DNA of 64,000 nucleotides, taken from Cellvibrionaceae bacterium AOL6 (GTDB lineage Bacteria > Pseudomonadota > Gammaproteobacteria > Pseudomonadales > Cellvibrionaceae). The translations under genes and the position numbers were made by a program. Positions 36,765 through 45,901 of the stretch are shown here, piece after piece. The notes under the pieces were generated by a model. It worked only from the letters and a program-made list of their open reading frames with translations, searched no databases and was not told the origin of the DNA. Every line of letters begins with the position of its first letter. The stretch's first letter is position 1. Where the stretch lies: assembly GCA_003265435.1 (NCBI GenBank), contig NOXC01000015.1:1-64000 (forward strand). The letters run 5' to 3'.

Positions 36765-37672
36765 CAGGACGCTTCCTCTCTGAGCGTGGCGCCAATCGCG
36801 CCAAGGCAAAGCTGGTACAAACCGGACTCACCTTCATCGTCACGCAACATTGGCACTTCGAGAATCTCCGCCGGACAGGTAAAGCTGCGTCGAAGTTCGT
36901 CTGACAACTTTTCTGGCGCGACACCTTCGCCACACAAATACAGAATGGACGGTGGTGCCTGCCCCATTTGCCGCTCAAAGTAATCAAACGAGCGCTGAAC
37001 TTCCAAAGCCAAGGCATCGGCCGGAATGTCATCGAGCAGACCCGCGTTGTAAGCCAGTTGAAAGTGGCGTGATAGATACAGATTTGCATCGCGAAAGATC
37101 GACACTTCTCCGGAGCCCTGTCGGAGTCGAACCACCGCGATAGCGCGCGTCTCCTCAGAGCCAATCAAGAGATTCCTCAAGGCCAGCACTTCCGTATCGA
37201 TGGCATTCAAGCGAAGACCACTGGCCTGCACCATCGCAATGATATCGAGCACGCGTGAGCGCTCTGCCACGACCACATACACCATTTTTTTACCGGCCCG
37301 ACTTGCATCCGCAGGGAGCGCAAAAACGTCAATGACCGCATCCTCGACGGGAATGGCAATCAGTTCTTTAATGCGCCATTTCACGGCTTCGCGCATTTCT
37401 TCGTCCGGCACATCCGGCGCTTCCACCAACAGAAGCTGATAATGTTCCGCAGCGAGTACCACATTACAGGTGCTATTCAACAGATGGTGCTTTTCAGCCC
37501 AGTCGCGAACACGCTCTGACCAGGCTCGCTCATCGCCAGCCTCATCGCGATTGAGTACCTTTACCTGACGCAAGGCGCCTACCACGTCGCGTACAGCGAG
37601 ATACAGCTCTTGCTCACTTAGCTCGATCCCAACCTTGGCGCGGGGTTTTGAGAACAGGGAACGGAGATCCAA
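36764..37672 (-). CDS. mshI: MSHA biogenesis protein MshI (PilM-like)
   Basis: 302 aa with an actin/PilM-like fold: KVGIELSEQELYLAV at the start, VPDEEMREAVKWRIKELIAI, VVAERSRVLDIIAMV and ALEVQRSFDYFERQ. First gene of the MSHA operon. TTG 37672 is favoured because AGGTG lies about ten bases upstream and the conserved region follows; the frame is open to TTG 37696. The 95 bp to trmL holds the divergent promoters; I could not fix a confident -35/-10 for the msh operon. Confidence 0.85.
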   Translation of the reverse strand: MDLRSLFSKPRAKVGIELSEQELYLAVRDVVGALRQVKVLNRDEAGDERAWSERVRDWAEKHHLLNSTCNVVLAAEHYQLLLVEAPDVPDEEMREAVKWRIKELIAIPVEDAVIDVFALPADASRAGKKMVYVVVAERSRVLDIIAMVQASGLRLNAIDTEVLALRNLLIGSEETRAIAVVRLRQGSGEVSIFRDANLYLSRHFQLAYNAGLLDDIPADALALEVQRSFDYFERQMGQAPPSILYLCGEGVAPEKLSDELRRSFTCPAEILEVPMLRDDEGESGLYQLCLGAIGATLREEAS

Positions 37673-37791
37673 AATGTGTCTACACCTGTATTGCAACGAA
37701 TGAATGGTTTCCGCAATGACGCTTAAGCTTATAATTGCGGTTTTATGATTACTGATAAGTATAGACAGCTCTGGAATAAGCGTAAGAAAAA

Positions 37792-38262
37792 ATGCAGCCT
37801 TTTAATATCGTGCTTTTTGAACCCGAAATCCCGCCAAATACAGGCAATATCATTCGACTTTGCGCCAACACGCCGTGCCGACTGCATGTGATTGAACCGC
37901 TGGGCTTCACGCTTGATGACAAGCGGCTGCGACGGGCCGGGCTGGACTACGGGGAGTGGAAGGACATAGTTCGTCATGAGAACTGGGCGGCCTTTCGGGA
38001 AACCGCCGGGACGCAGCGTTTATGGACCTTGAGCACGAAAGGCACCCGCGCGCACTGCGATGCTGCGTTTGCCCCCGGGGACTACCTCATCTTCGGCCCC
38101 GAAACACGAGGCCTGCCTGAGGATGTACTCAATGATATCGGCCGCGATCAGTGTTTGCGCATTCCGATGCTGGCGGGAAGCCGAAGCATGAACTTATCCA
38201 ATGCGTGCTCGGTCATTGTCTACGAGGCGTGGCGGCAGAACGGCTTCGAAGGTGCCAGCTGA
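37792..38262 (+). CDS. trmL: tRNA (cytidine/uridine-34 2'-O)-methyltransferase TrmL
   Basis: 156 aa SPOUT enzyme that methylates wobble base 34 of tRNA-Leu isoacceptors. Family signatures: [41 protein letters not shown], and the knot with [20 protein letters not shown]. Length equals E. coli TrmL (157). TATAAT at 37730-37735 may be its -10. It ends 9 bp from the convergent exosortase gene. Confidence 0.95.
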   Translation: MQPFNIVLFEPEIPPNTGNIIRLCANTPCRLHVIEPLGFTLDDKRLRRAGLDYGEWKDIVRHENWAAFRETAGTQRLWTLSTKGTRAHCDAAFAPGDYLIFGPETRGLPEDVLNDIGRDQCLRIPMLAGSRSMNLSNACSVIVYEAWRQNGFEGAS

Positions 38263-38271
38263 GCACCGACC

Positions 38272-39942
38272 TTAAAGCAAGCTCCAAGCCCCCATCGTGA
38301 ACGCATACACGAATAACAGTGCGTTAGTAAGTGCGTGGGCCAGAATGGCATCACCCAGATGCTCACTGCGCAAGCGCACAAGCGCATAAATTACGCCCGC
38401 AGCGGTACCCGCAATCCACGCACCGTGCAGCGCGCCGAAAGCGAGCGACGATACCGCAATGGCCAAAACGGAAAATGGCAGACGACCTTTGAGCTGCACC
38501 TCCGCCCCCCCGGCTCGACACAGGAGGTAGCCCCGAAACGCGAGCTCTTCCGCCAGCGGGACGGTTACAGCCGTACCGACAAACCGGAACAACAACCAGA
38601 GCGAAGCCCAAAGCGGGCCCATCGCCGCGAACGCGCTTTCGTGGTCAGCATCGAGCTGTGCATCGCGTGGCACCAACACGATCCAGAGAATACACACCAG
38701 CACCCCCGCACTGACGGCAATAAGCCGAGGCCGATACGGACGCAGCGCTAACCAGCGCCAGCAATACCATAACGCCAATGCCGTCACCACAACGCGCAAC
38801 GGATACAGGTAGGAAAATCCCGCGCTGAACGCGCTGGTAAGCAGCATGCTCGCCAACAGGACAACTAACGGCAGCAGGGTCGCAATGGCGAGATTCATCG
38901 GCATAGTGGGCGCAGCGTGTCGAGGCGCACGAGCCACTGTCAGCCACCGCGCATGACGCGCCAACCAGAGGATGGAAATGGAGACCAAAATAAACGTCAG
39001 CCAACCCGCCTGACTGTGGAAGCCCCCCACCGCAACCTCCGGCGACCAGTAGTGCCCAATACTGACCAATACCGCGATACGCACAACGTTCAAGAGCCAA
39101 ATCAACACCGCGCCGAGGGGAAACAACAGTAGCGCACGGGGAAAACGAAATTCATGACGGTAGAGGTACAGATACACGGCCGTAAACGCCGATATCAGCC
39201 CAATCCCTTCATAACCTGAACACGCCGGGGCCACATTGACCACGAAGTCCCCAAGCCCCAGGAGCTTGGCTTCAATATCGAGATACAAGGCGTCGTAGTT
39301 AATGGCGGACAGCAACAGCGCAGAGAGCAGGAAGGTCAGATCGCTCATCGGCCCCCAGAAATTTTGCGTCAACCTCGCCAGGGCCCAAACGCTCAACGCG
39401 ACCGCCAGCGCCACCGCAACCTGCGCCCATTCGGCGCGCAGGTGCTGCCACCACCATTGCGGCTGAGCGAGCGCGAAGGCCCAGGACAGCAGTGTCACCA
39501 ACACCGCCCCACCCCAAAGCGGAAATAACCAGATAGGCTGAGCCGCAAGCTCCCTGCCCACTTCATACAGCTGATGTGTCGCCCAAAGTAGCAACGCAAA
39601 CGCCCCCCCTTGCAGCACCAGCCAAGGAAGCCGATGCGAAGCCTGCCAACGCAGGGCAAGGCTGTGGCCGTAGGGGATCAATCGAGACTTCAGAAGCAGC
39701 AGTAATACAGCAACAAACAGCACGGCAACCTTTGCCATCGCGCCCGCGTAGCCAAACAGCCAGCGCCAACCCACACCGCGGGAATCCATGACGAGGATGT
39801 AGGCATCGTAGCGTTGGCTCAGGTAGAGCACCTCAAACAATAAAACGGCAGCGACGGCAAACAAGAGCAGGGTTGTTTTGAGTGATGGCGTCTCTGTCAA
39901 AGTGCGATCCTTGGGTTTAGACATTTCACGAGAGGTTGGCAT
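38272..39942 (-). CDS. xrtE: Exosortase E / CPBP protease fusion (VPEID-CTERM system)
   Basis: About 556 aa multi-pass membrane protein. The N-terminal two-thirds is an exosortase: catalytic Cys241 in APACSGYEG, Arg288 in LNVVRIAVL, His309 in GGFHSQAGW. The C-terminal third is a CPBP-type (CAAX protease-like) membrane protease: EELAFRGYLL, then GALHGAWIAG and HALTNALL supplying metal-ligand Glu and His residues. This fusion defines XrtE, which should cut VPEID-CTERM proteins at the C-terminal signal. ATG 39942 is chosen because the open frame further up reads through the terminator at 39970-40000; ATG 39924 is also possible. The only visible substrate is encoded immediately upstream on the same strand. 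Confidence 0.92.
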   Translation of the reverse strand: MPTSREMSKPKDRTLTETPSLKTTLLLFAVAAVLLFEVLYLSQRYDAYILVMDSRGVGWRWLFGYAGAMAKVAVLFVAVLLLLLKSRLIPYGHSLALRWQASHRLPWLVLQGGAFALLLWATHQLYEVGRELAAQPIWLFPLWGGAVLVTLLSWAFALAQPQWWWQHLRAEWAQVAVALAVALSVWALARLTQNFWGPMSDLTFLLSALLLSAINYDALYLDIEAKLLGLGDFVVNVAPACSGYEGIGLISAFTAVYLYLYRHEFRFPRALLLFPLGAVLIWLLNVVRIAVLVSIGHYWSPEVAVGGFHSQAGWLTFILVSISILWLARHARWLTVARAPRHAAPTMPMNLAIATLLPLVVLLASMLLTSAFSAGFSYLYPLRVVVTALALWYCWRWLALRPYRPRLIAVSAGVLVCILWIVLVPRDAQLDADHESAFAAMGPLWASLWLLFRFVGTAVTVPLAEELAFRGYLLCRAGGAEVQLKGRLPFSVLAIAVSSLAFGALHGAWIAGTAAGVIYALVRLRSEHLGDAILAHALTNALLFVYAFTMGAWSLL

Positions 39943-39969
39943 ATTTACCACAGAGCACGGGCTTTGGAC

Positions 39970-40000
39970 AAAAAAAAGCCGACCTTTCGGCCGGCTTTTT
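39970..40000 (-). terminator. Terminator between the VPEID-CTERM gene and xrtE
   Basis: Stem AAAGCCGACC/GGCCGGCTTT with one mismatch, loop TTTC; A8 at 39970-39977 gives the U-tract leftward and T5 at 39996-40000 gives one rightward. It lies 20 bp after the VPEID-CTERM stop, so most transcripts of the small gene should end before xrtE, allowing the substrate to outnumber the enzyme. Confidence 0.88.
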
Positions 40001-40019
40001 GGCATCTCAGAGACGCGGC

Positions 40020-40292
40020 TTATTTGCGGCGTTCACGAGCGATGGACAGCACACCTGCAACCAGGGCCAGAGCAATCGCTGCACCAGCTGCGTCGATTTC
40101 AGGCACCGCTTCGTGCTTTTTCTTTTTGTCCCACTTCTTGCCGTGCTTCTTGTCAAACTTCCCGTCTTTCTTGCACGCGTCAAAGCTCACTTGATTCTTC
40201 TTGCCTTTACACAGTAATTCATAAGCCTGCACATTGACAGAGGTCGCAGCCAAGCAGCTTGCGGCAATTACGGCCAATACCAACTTTTTCAT
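40020..40292 (-). CDS. VPEID-CTERM sorting-signal protein, small and lysine-rich
   Basis: 90 aa. Signal peptide (about residues 1-23, ending NVQA), then YELLCKGKKNQVSFDACKK with two Cys, a highly basic stretch (KKHGKKW, DKKKKHE), then the C-terminal sorting signal: VPEID, a hydrophobic helix (AAGAAIALALVAGVLSIA) and the basic tail RERRK. If XrtE cleaves at VPEID, the mature part is only about 40 residues with roughly 40% Lys. ATG 40292 has GGAGA six bases upstream. Function unknown; surface attachment or a cationic matrix component is speculation. Confidence 0.93.
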   Translation of the reverse strand: MKKLVLAVIAASCLAATSVNVQAYELLCKGKKNQVSFDACKKDGKFDKKHGKKWDKKKKHEAVPEIDAAGAAIALALVAGVLSIARERRK

Positions 40293-40382
40293 TTTTGTCT
40301 CCAGTTTCAGTATTCGATCTGCTTTCCCAGCCGGCCCTTCCATGAGGGGGTCATTCGAAAGTTCGACCGTTTGTTTAAGATT

Positions 40383-40400
40383 CCCGGCGAGAAAGCCGGG
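40383..40400 (-). other. Hairpin in the leader of the VPEID-CTERM mRNA
   Basis: Perfect 6-bp stem CCCGGC/GCCGGG with loop GAGAAA (plus-strand reading). If transcription starts near 40416 it occupies about +17 to +34 of a ~124-nt leader. There is no U-tract, so it is more likely a stabilising or regulatory stem than a terminator. Confidence 0.5.
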
Positions 40401-40426
40401 CGCCCCAAAGTGACGAATATTAAGAA

Positions 40427-40442
40427 TGCATAGCCTGTGCCA
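40427..40442 (-). promoter_or_regulatory. Sigma-54-type (-24/-12) promoter for the VPEID-CTERM gene
   Basis: Reading leftward TGGCACAGGCTATGCA: the GG and GC dinucleotides are separated by exactly 10 bp and the -24 half TGGCAC is perfect; the -12 half is ATGCA against the consensus TTGCA. The predicted start is near 40416. Exosortase loci of the PEP-CTERM class often use the PrsK/PrsR pair with sigma-54, which makes this placement meaningful. Confidence 0.75.
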
Positions 40443-40446
40443 AAGC

Positions 40447-40466
40447 TGAAATTTACTTAAATTTCA
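40447..40466. promoter_or_regulatory. 20-bp palindrome next to the sigma-54 promoter
   Basis: Perfect inverted repeat TGAAATTTA-CT-TAAATTTCA, four bases upstream of the -24 element and centred near -40 relative to the predicted start. The symmetry and position suggest a regulator binding site; it is closer than usual sigma-54 enhancers. The rest of the 322-bp gap up to rnb shows no gene; a TAGAAT (40574-40579) could be the rnb -10. Confidence 0.5.
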
Positions 40467-40614
40467 TGGAGTTAGGACAAAAACAAGGACAGAGGCAACG
40501 TGGCATGTAAAACTCCCCGACATAAAAAGCGACCGGAGCGTACGCGAAGCGCCTAAGCGTATTGAAAACCTGTTAGAATCGCGCGCTCCCTAGTTTCGAG
40601 GAATGTTGCCCGAC

Positions 40615-42537
40615 ATGTTAGACCCGAATGCTCTTGCCCAGCTCAACGCGCTGAAGACAGAAATTCAAGCCTCTAAAGACTATGCAGAGGGCATTGTGGC
40701 TGCTACCAGCGGTCGCTTTGGCTTTGTGCGCACCGATGACGGTCGCGACGTCTTCTTGTCGCCTGAAAAAATGGACCGACTGCTGCCCGGAGACCGTGTA
40801 AAAGTCAGCGTCACTGAGAACGACAAAGGCAAGCTGGAAGGCGAACTCGAATCGCTGCTGAACTCAGACATTAAAAAGTTTGTCGGGCAATATCGCGTGA
40901 AAGGCGCAGGCCATTTCGCTGTCCCGAGCGGCCCCCAGTTTAATCGCTGGATTTTCATCCCGCCGTCTCAGCGTAAAGGTGCGAAAGAGGGTGACTACGT
41001 CGTGGTCAAAATGTCACGCCACCCGTGGAAAGACGGCAAGGCGCAAGCCAATGTGGTATTCCGTATTGGCCAGCCTAGCGACCCGTTTATCGAACATAAA
41101 TACACCAAAGCGAAGTACGAATTGAATTACCGTTCGACCGACGGGCACCAAAAACACACGGACACCATCCAGGCACAATTTGAAAAGGGCGAATTCGGTG
41201 ACAAGCGCGAAGACTTGCGGGCCCTGCCCTTCTGCACCATTGACGCCGCGACCACACTCGATATGGACGACGCACTCGCAATCGAAAAGACGGACACAGG
41301 CTATCGCCTACACGTCGCGATCGCGGACCCCGGATTTGCCATCGCGCCGGATTCACCACTCGGCACTCAGGCGCGTACCTGTGGTCAGAGTGTCTACTTG
41401 CTGGGCGGGACGGTGCCCATGCTACCGGTGGCACTGGCGCATCACGCATTTTCGTTAGAAGCGGGTAAAGACAAACCTGCGCTCGTGTTCTCCCTCGAGA
41501 TCAACCAAGAAGGGCAAGTCACGGACAGCCAGTTCCGCAAAGCCCTGATCCAATCCCGACACAAGCTCAGTTATGACGTCGTGGCTGCCCTCATCGAAAA
41601 CAACGAGACGGCGGACCTCGACGAAGACACTCAGGCTCAGCTCCACTTGCTCGCCGAAGCCAGCCAATGCCTGCGCAATCATCGAGAGCAACACGGTCTC
41701 GTCAGCGACGACCACGGCGACTACGAATATCAGCTCGATGAGCGCGGGCATATCGTGTCCATCGATCTGCGCACGCGCAACGCCGCGCAGCAAATTGTCG
41801 AAGAGGCAATGATTGCGACAAATATCGCTGCCGGTGCGCAACTGCAAGCGAATGGCTGTGGTTTGCATACGGTTCACCAGGGCTTCCGCGAAGACCGCAT
41901 CGGAGAGGTACGCGCGCTGCTGAAAGAAGAAGGGATTGAAGCAGAGGACATTAACTCGCTGGAAGGCCACATCGCTCTGATGCGAACATTGCAGCAAGAC
42001 GAGCAGAAGCAGCGTCTGATTCCCGCCCTGCGACGCATGATGCAACCATCAGAGTTGAGCCCTTCAGCCGGCCCCCACCTCGGTATGGGGCTACCCAACT
42101 ACGCCACCATCACCTCCCCTATCCGCCGCTTTGCGGACCTGTTCAACCATTGGTGTCTAAGTGCCATTGCGAACGGCGAGGATGCCCCCAAGCTCGACGA
42201 AGCAACACTGCAAACCCTCAACGAAACCCTTCGCAATGGCCGTCAAGCCGACCGTGAACTGCAGCAGTGGTTGCTGTGTCTGCACACGGAGAAACTCGCC
42301 GGTACGCTGGCTAAAGGGAAGGTCCGTATCGTGACGCAACAGGGCTTTGGAGTGAAAATTCATGATACCGGCATCGAGGGCTTCGTGCTGTTTCCAAAGA
42401 AAACCGAAAAACAATTCGATGCCAAGCGTATGACGCTGACCGTGGCCGACACCACCTACTTTATCGGCCAGGAATTGGAAATAAAAATCGGCGCAGTGGA
42501 TCACGACAAACGCCGCATTGCCTTTGAGCTGGCTTAG
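40615..42537 (+). CDS. rnb: Exoribonuclease II
   Basis: About 640 aa (E. coli RNase II is 644): N-terminal cold-shock domains (including RFGFVRTDDGRDVFLSPEKM), the RNB catalytic domain with the Asp cluster TIDAATTLDMDDALAIE, and a C-terminal S1 domain (GFGVKIHDTGIEGFVLF). It degrades single-stranded RNA 3' to 5'. ATG 40615 is preferred because GAGGA (40598-40602) is upstream at a workable distance; it abuts the earlier ATG at 40603. Confidence 0.93.
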   Translation: MLDPNALAQLNALKTEIQASKDYAEGIVAATSGRFGFVRTDDGRDVFLSPEKMDRLLPGDRVKVSVTENDKGKLEGELESLLNSDIKKFVGQYRVKGAGHFAVPSGPQFNRWIFIPPSQRKGAKEGDYVVVKMSRHPWKDGKAQANVVFRIGQPSDPFIEHKYTKAKYELNYRSTDGHQKHTDTIQAQFEKGEFGDKREDLRALPFCTIDAATTLDMDDALAIEKTDTGYRLHVAIADPGFAIAPDSPLGTQARTCGQSVYLLGGTVPMLPVALAHHAFSLEAGKDKPALVFSLEINQEGQVTDSQFRKALIQSRHKLSYDVVAALIENNETADLDEDTQAQLHLLAEASQCLRNHREQHGLVSDDHGDYEYQLDERGHIVSIDLRTRNAAQQIVEEAMIATNIAAGAQLQANGCGLHTVHQGFREDRIGEVRALLKEEGIEAEDINSLEGHIALMRTLQQDEQKQRLIPALRRMMQPSELSPSAGPHLGMGLPNYATITSPIRRFADLFNHWCLSAIANGEDAPKLDEATLQTLNETLRNGRQADRELQQWLLCLHTEKLAGTLAKGKVRIVTQQGFGVKIHDTGIEGFVLFPKKTEKQFDAKRMTLTVADTTYFIGQELEIKIGAVDHDKRRIAFELA

Positions 42538-42549
42538 CGAGCAGCACAT

Positions 42550-42578
42550 AAAAAAGGGCAGCTTAGCTGCCCTTTTTT
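42550..42578. terminator. Bidirectional terminator between rnb and the lipase gene
   Basis: Perfect hairpin GGGCAGC-TTA-GCTGCCC flanked by A6 and T6, symmetric so it can stop both the rightward rnb and the leftward lipase transcripts. It begins 12 bp after the rnb stop. Confidence 0.95.
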
Positions 42579-42600
42579 ATTGCCTCACACCGCGTAGTCG

Positions 42601-45576
42601 CTACGGCTCGACCACCTCGGGATTGCTGACAATAGAGCCCGCAACCTGACCACCCTGTGCAAAGAAACGCACGAACTCCGACACCATTTCGCTGAACACC
42701 GCCGCGCTGCTGTAGGGGTCGACCTGTGTGTTCCCTGCCGTGATGGGCGTTGCGTGACTGCCCTCTGTGAAGCGCGTCACCAACACCGCGGCTTGGGCAC
42801 TGGCCTCTGCGTCCGCCGTTTTCACTGCAGAAAACTGTGCCAGCAGGGGTTCCGTGCCGGCAAGCGGCGCAGGAAAGTTCACAATCTCGAAACCGTTATC
42901 CAGCGTCGCGTTGTAAGGGCCAAGACCATCACCCCAAAGTGTATCCGCCGCATTGGGGATGGTGTGATCAGCAGGATGATCGGCCGTGCCATCACCAATG
43001 ATTTCGGTCAACAGCACCCCACCTCGGTCTTCCTGGCTGGCAAGCAAAGGCGCAAAGTGCAAGGGGTCGACACGGTCAACAATGCCCTGGAACACACTCA
43101 AATAGCTTTCAAGGCCGCTCGTGCCGGGCGCCAACTCGGCACTCGCCGCCGCAAGACCTTGCAGAATACGCGGAGAAAAAACCTGAGAATTCGTCAGCAA
43201 GCGTGCAACCCCGCCACCGGTATTCATAAAAGCCGATGCCTGTACAAAGGGCTGCGCACTGAAGGGACTTTCCTGAGTGGCGACGGCGTTATTGATCGCC
43301 ATAAAGGGAATGCCATCAATTGCCCCCATCGAATGACCAATCATGTACACCTGAGTGGTGTCCAGATCACCGAGGGCGCCATCACCATCGACATCCAGAT
43401 AGGCCAGTGACGCGTTCAGGTTGAGTAAGTCCAATACCATTTGACTCAGTCGGTCGCGCGTATTCACAAAGCCGCTCAAATTAATGAACAGCGAACCCGA
43501 ACTGCCGAACAGGCTGTCGTAGTCCATTGGCACCGGCGCACTGCTCGCATCCGCCGTAAAATTATAATGGCGCTCCGTCAGCATGGCTGAAGGGGCTTCT
43601 GGAGCACCTTGAGGCAGGTTTGCTTCAATGGCTGCCTCCGGTGCGCTCGCATTAAACAGGCCGGCAACCGTTGAACCTGCAGGAACAGCGCCATGCAAAG
43701 GCTGGTCAATGGCGACCGTGGCGAAGCACGGCGCACCGCTGGGGCCACTGAGATCCGCATTCACACAGGCAAAGGCCAGGGCATTCGCCATCGGCAGCAC
43801 CGCGCTGCGATCCGTGCCAATACCGTGAACAAATACCACCACCGGCCAACCGTTCTCCGGGCGACTGATACCAAAGGCACCTAACGTGGCTTCATCTGGC
43901 ATCACCGCCAGGAGGGGTACGGTTGCGTCGTGTTTTTTCTCTGGGAACGGAAATCGATAAGTGACTTTGTCTGAGGGGGGCGTGGTCCCTAAATCCTGAC
44001 CGCTACCGATATCGATCGCCGCACCCACGGTTGCACTTGCTTCCCAGGTATCCAACATCAGACTGGCCCCAGTGCTGTCCGCCGCAGCTTGATACTGAGG
44101 CAAGGTGATTTGCCCCTGGTACACCTGCGCAGGCGCCACCAATGCGGGGTTGATCTGCGAGGCAGGATCTACCCGGAAAAATCGGGCTTCACGGGGTGCA
44201 GGCACCGGGAAGACGCTCTGAGGGTTGCCCCCGGACAGGGCCAACACCGTGCCCAAGGCTTCACTGGCAATATCGACATAGGGCTCTTGGTCACCCTGTT
44301 CGGCAGAGCCACTGTCATGCACTTGAATCGCCGCTTGTGCCGCCGCAGTTTGCATAACAAAGGCCGCACTCGCATCCGCAGACGCGATGGTTCCGTAATC
44401 CGCACCGGCCTGAATCGCACCCGCAATATTAGCGCTATAAAGTGGATTGGGGCTGCTGTCTGGCAGAGACGGAGAGGTCAGTAAGAAAGCGAGCGTTTGA
44501 TTGATCGCGATGTCCGTCGGCGTAGACAGGCCACTGGTATCACCATTTAAGCGGTACACGCCGCTGACCACTTTGGTAATCGCGTCCTGCTTGTAGCGCA
44601 CACGTGCGCTTTCCTCAAAAAAAGTCTGGGGCGCTGCAGCAGCCTGCAACACATCTGACGACGCCGTCGTGGTGAAGCTTAAGGTCATCTGAATGTCTGG
44701 GTCGCCGAGCAGACTCAGGTCAAGCCCCGCCTGCTCAAACACCGCTGTGCGAAAGCCGAAGTAGCCTTCGGCAAGGCGCTCCCAGCCCTGAATGGCCGGA
44801 CGCAGTGGCACGAGCGCAGGGTTCACTCCCGCAATGTTGGATTCAGGGTCTTTTAGGGTCTCATAGGCGGTATTGGGATACACCGCGTTCCCCTTTGCGT
44901 CCACCACGCCCGTCACAACGACGAGGTACTTGGTTTTCGCCTGCAGAGGCGTTAACGGCGTCAGACGCAGTATGTTGTTTTCTTGACCGTCCAAGCCGAT
45001 CACTTCGACTCGAACTTTCGGGGCCGCCAGCGCTTGCAGCGTCGCCACATCGCCCGAAGCGACCGCCTGCTGGTAGGCTAGGGCTTCCGCAAACGTGGGC
45101 ACCTCAACGCTCTCGGCACTGCCATCGCCATCGAGATCAAGCGAGGCCTGACTCAAGGCGTCTCCGCTGGGGTAGGTCAAAGGCAGCAGGAAAATGTTCT
45201 GCGCAGGATTCGGTATGACTTGCCCTTCCACCGCGATGAAGCTGTTGGCATCGAGGCTTTGATCGGGATCCAAACTGCCGGTGAATTCAATGTCGTAGGA
45301 CGCAATCAGAGAATTCCCCTCCAACGCATCGATACCCGATATCACGGGGTTCCCCGGCTCATCACCCGCGTACATGGTGCCGTCTGCGGCCGCTTCACTG
45401 GCAAACAACAGGTCGTTCGGCACAGGCAGTTCGCTGAAAGCGGGGTTGAACACAACGTAGGTGCGATCTACCGGGTACACCGTGTTGAGGTCTTCTTCTC
45501 GATTGTCGTCACCGGAGCACGCCACTAGAGTCGTGAAAATGGCGGTGAGCGGTATCGCGTGGCGTAGGATTTTCAT
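42601..45576 (-). CDS. Lipoprotein lipase/phospholipase, Pla-1/VolA family
   Basis: 991 aa. Lipoprotein signal peptide with lipobox TLVAC, so anchored in the outer membrane, perhaps surface-exposed as VolA is in vibrios. The N-terminal half carries Ig-like/beta modules (VYPVDRTYVVFNPAFSELPV; KTKYLVVVTGVVDAKGN). The C-terminal half is an alpha/beta hydrolase: oxyanion region VVFVHGIGTDRS and nucleophile Ser749 in IGHSMGAIDG; the His could be in GSHATPI or nearby. Expected substrates are lipids or lysophospholipids. Its transcript ends at the terminator shared with rnb. Confidence 0.87.
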   Translation of the reverse strand: MKILRHAIPLTAIFTTLVACSGDDNREEDLNTVYPVDRTYVVFNPAFSELPVPNDLLFASEAAADGTMYAGDEPGNPVISGIDALEGNSLIASYDIEFTGSLDPDQSLDANSFIAVEGQVIPNPAQNIFLLPLTYPSGDALSQASLDLDGDGSAESVEVPTFAEALAYQQAVASGDVATLQALAAPKVRVEVIGLDGQENNILRLTPLTPLQAKTKYLVVVTGVVDAKGNAVYPNTAYETLKDPESNIAGVNPALVPLRPAIQGWERLAEGYFGFRTAVFEQAGLDLSLLGDPDIQMTLSFTTTASSDVLQAAAAPQTFFEESARVRYKQDAITKVVSGVYRLNGDTSGLSTPTDIAINQTLAFLLTSPSLPDSSPNPLYSANIAGAIQAGADYGTIASADASAAFVMQTAAAQAAIQVHDSGSAEQGDQEPYVDIASEALGTVLALSGGNPQSVFPVPAPREARFFRVDPASQINPALVAPAQVYQGQITLPQYQAAADSTGASLMLDTWEASATVGAAIDIGSGQDLGTTPPSDKVTYRFPFPEKKHDATVPLLAVMPDEATLGAFGISRPENGWPVVVFVHGIGTDRSAVLPMANALAFACVNADLSGPSGAPCFATVAIDQPLHGAVPAGSTVAGLFNASAPEAAIEANLPQGAPEAPSAMLTERHYNFTADASSAPVPMDYDSLFGSSGSLFINLSGFVNTRDRLSQMVLDLLNLNASLAYLDVDGDGALGDLDTTQVYMIGHSMGAIDGIPFMAINNAVATQESPFSAQPFVQASAFMNTGGGVARLLTNSQVFSPRILQGLAAASAELAPGTSGLESYLSVFQGIVDRVDPLHFAPLLASQEDRGGVLLTEIIGDGTADHPADHTIPNAADTLWGDGLGPYNATLDNGFEIVNFPAPLAGTEPLLAQFSAVKTADAEASAQAAVLVTRFTEGSHATPITAGNTQVDPYSSAAVFSEMVSEFVRFFAQGGQVAGSIVSNPEVVEP

Positions 45577-45901
45577 CGTGTATGTCCTCAGAATTATTGT
45601 TTTTCAGGAGAGGGACGGAAAACAATCACCGCATAATAGGCTCCTGGCGCCGCTTTTTCAAACACCCGTTTAATATGAGCGTTCAAAGCCTGTCGCACTT
45701 CTCGCTGAAATGCGACAGCCGGCACAAGCCCGATACGGCATAAGGGCTGTAAACTCTAATAGTGTGGATCAAAAAACAGAATTTTGCCGCTCTCAGAATG
45801 AAAGCGTCTAAACACGCGTGGCAATGCACGACCTTACGTGAAATTAAGCACCATGACCTTGCTGAGATTCCCAATTATTCGAGTTCATCGGAGATTTCGT
45901 C
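45577..45901. other. Intergenic stretch upstream of the lipase gene and an IS remnant
   Basis: 325 bp with no supportable gene. It should hold the leftward lipase promoter. AT-rich DNA around 45750-45860 leads into the IS3-family remnant; I could not identify an intact terminal inverted repeat. Confidence 0.4.

Noticed and set aside
39943-40005. Longer N-terminus for xrtE
   Set aside because: The extra codons are a translation of the terminator hairpin and U-tract; starts at 39942 or 39924 are far more natural.
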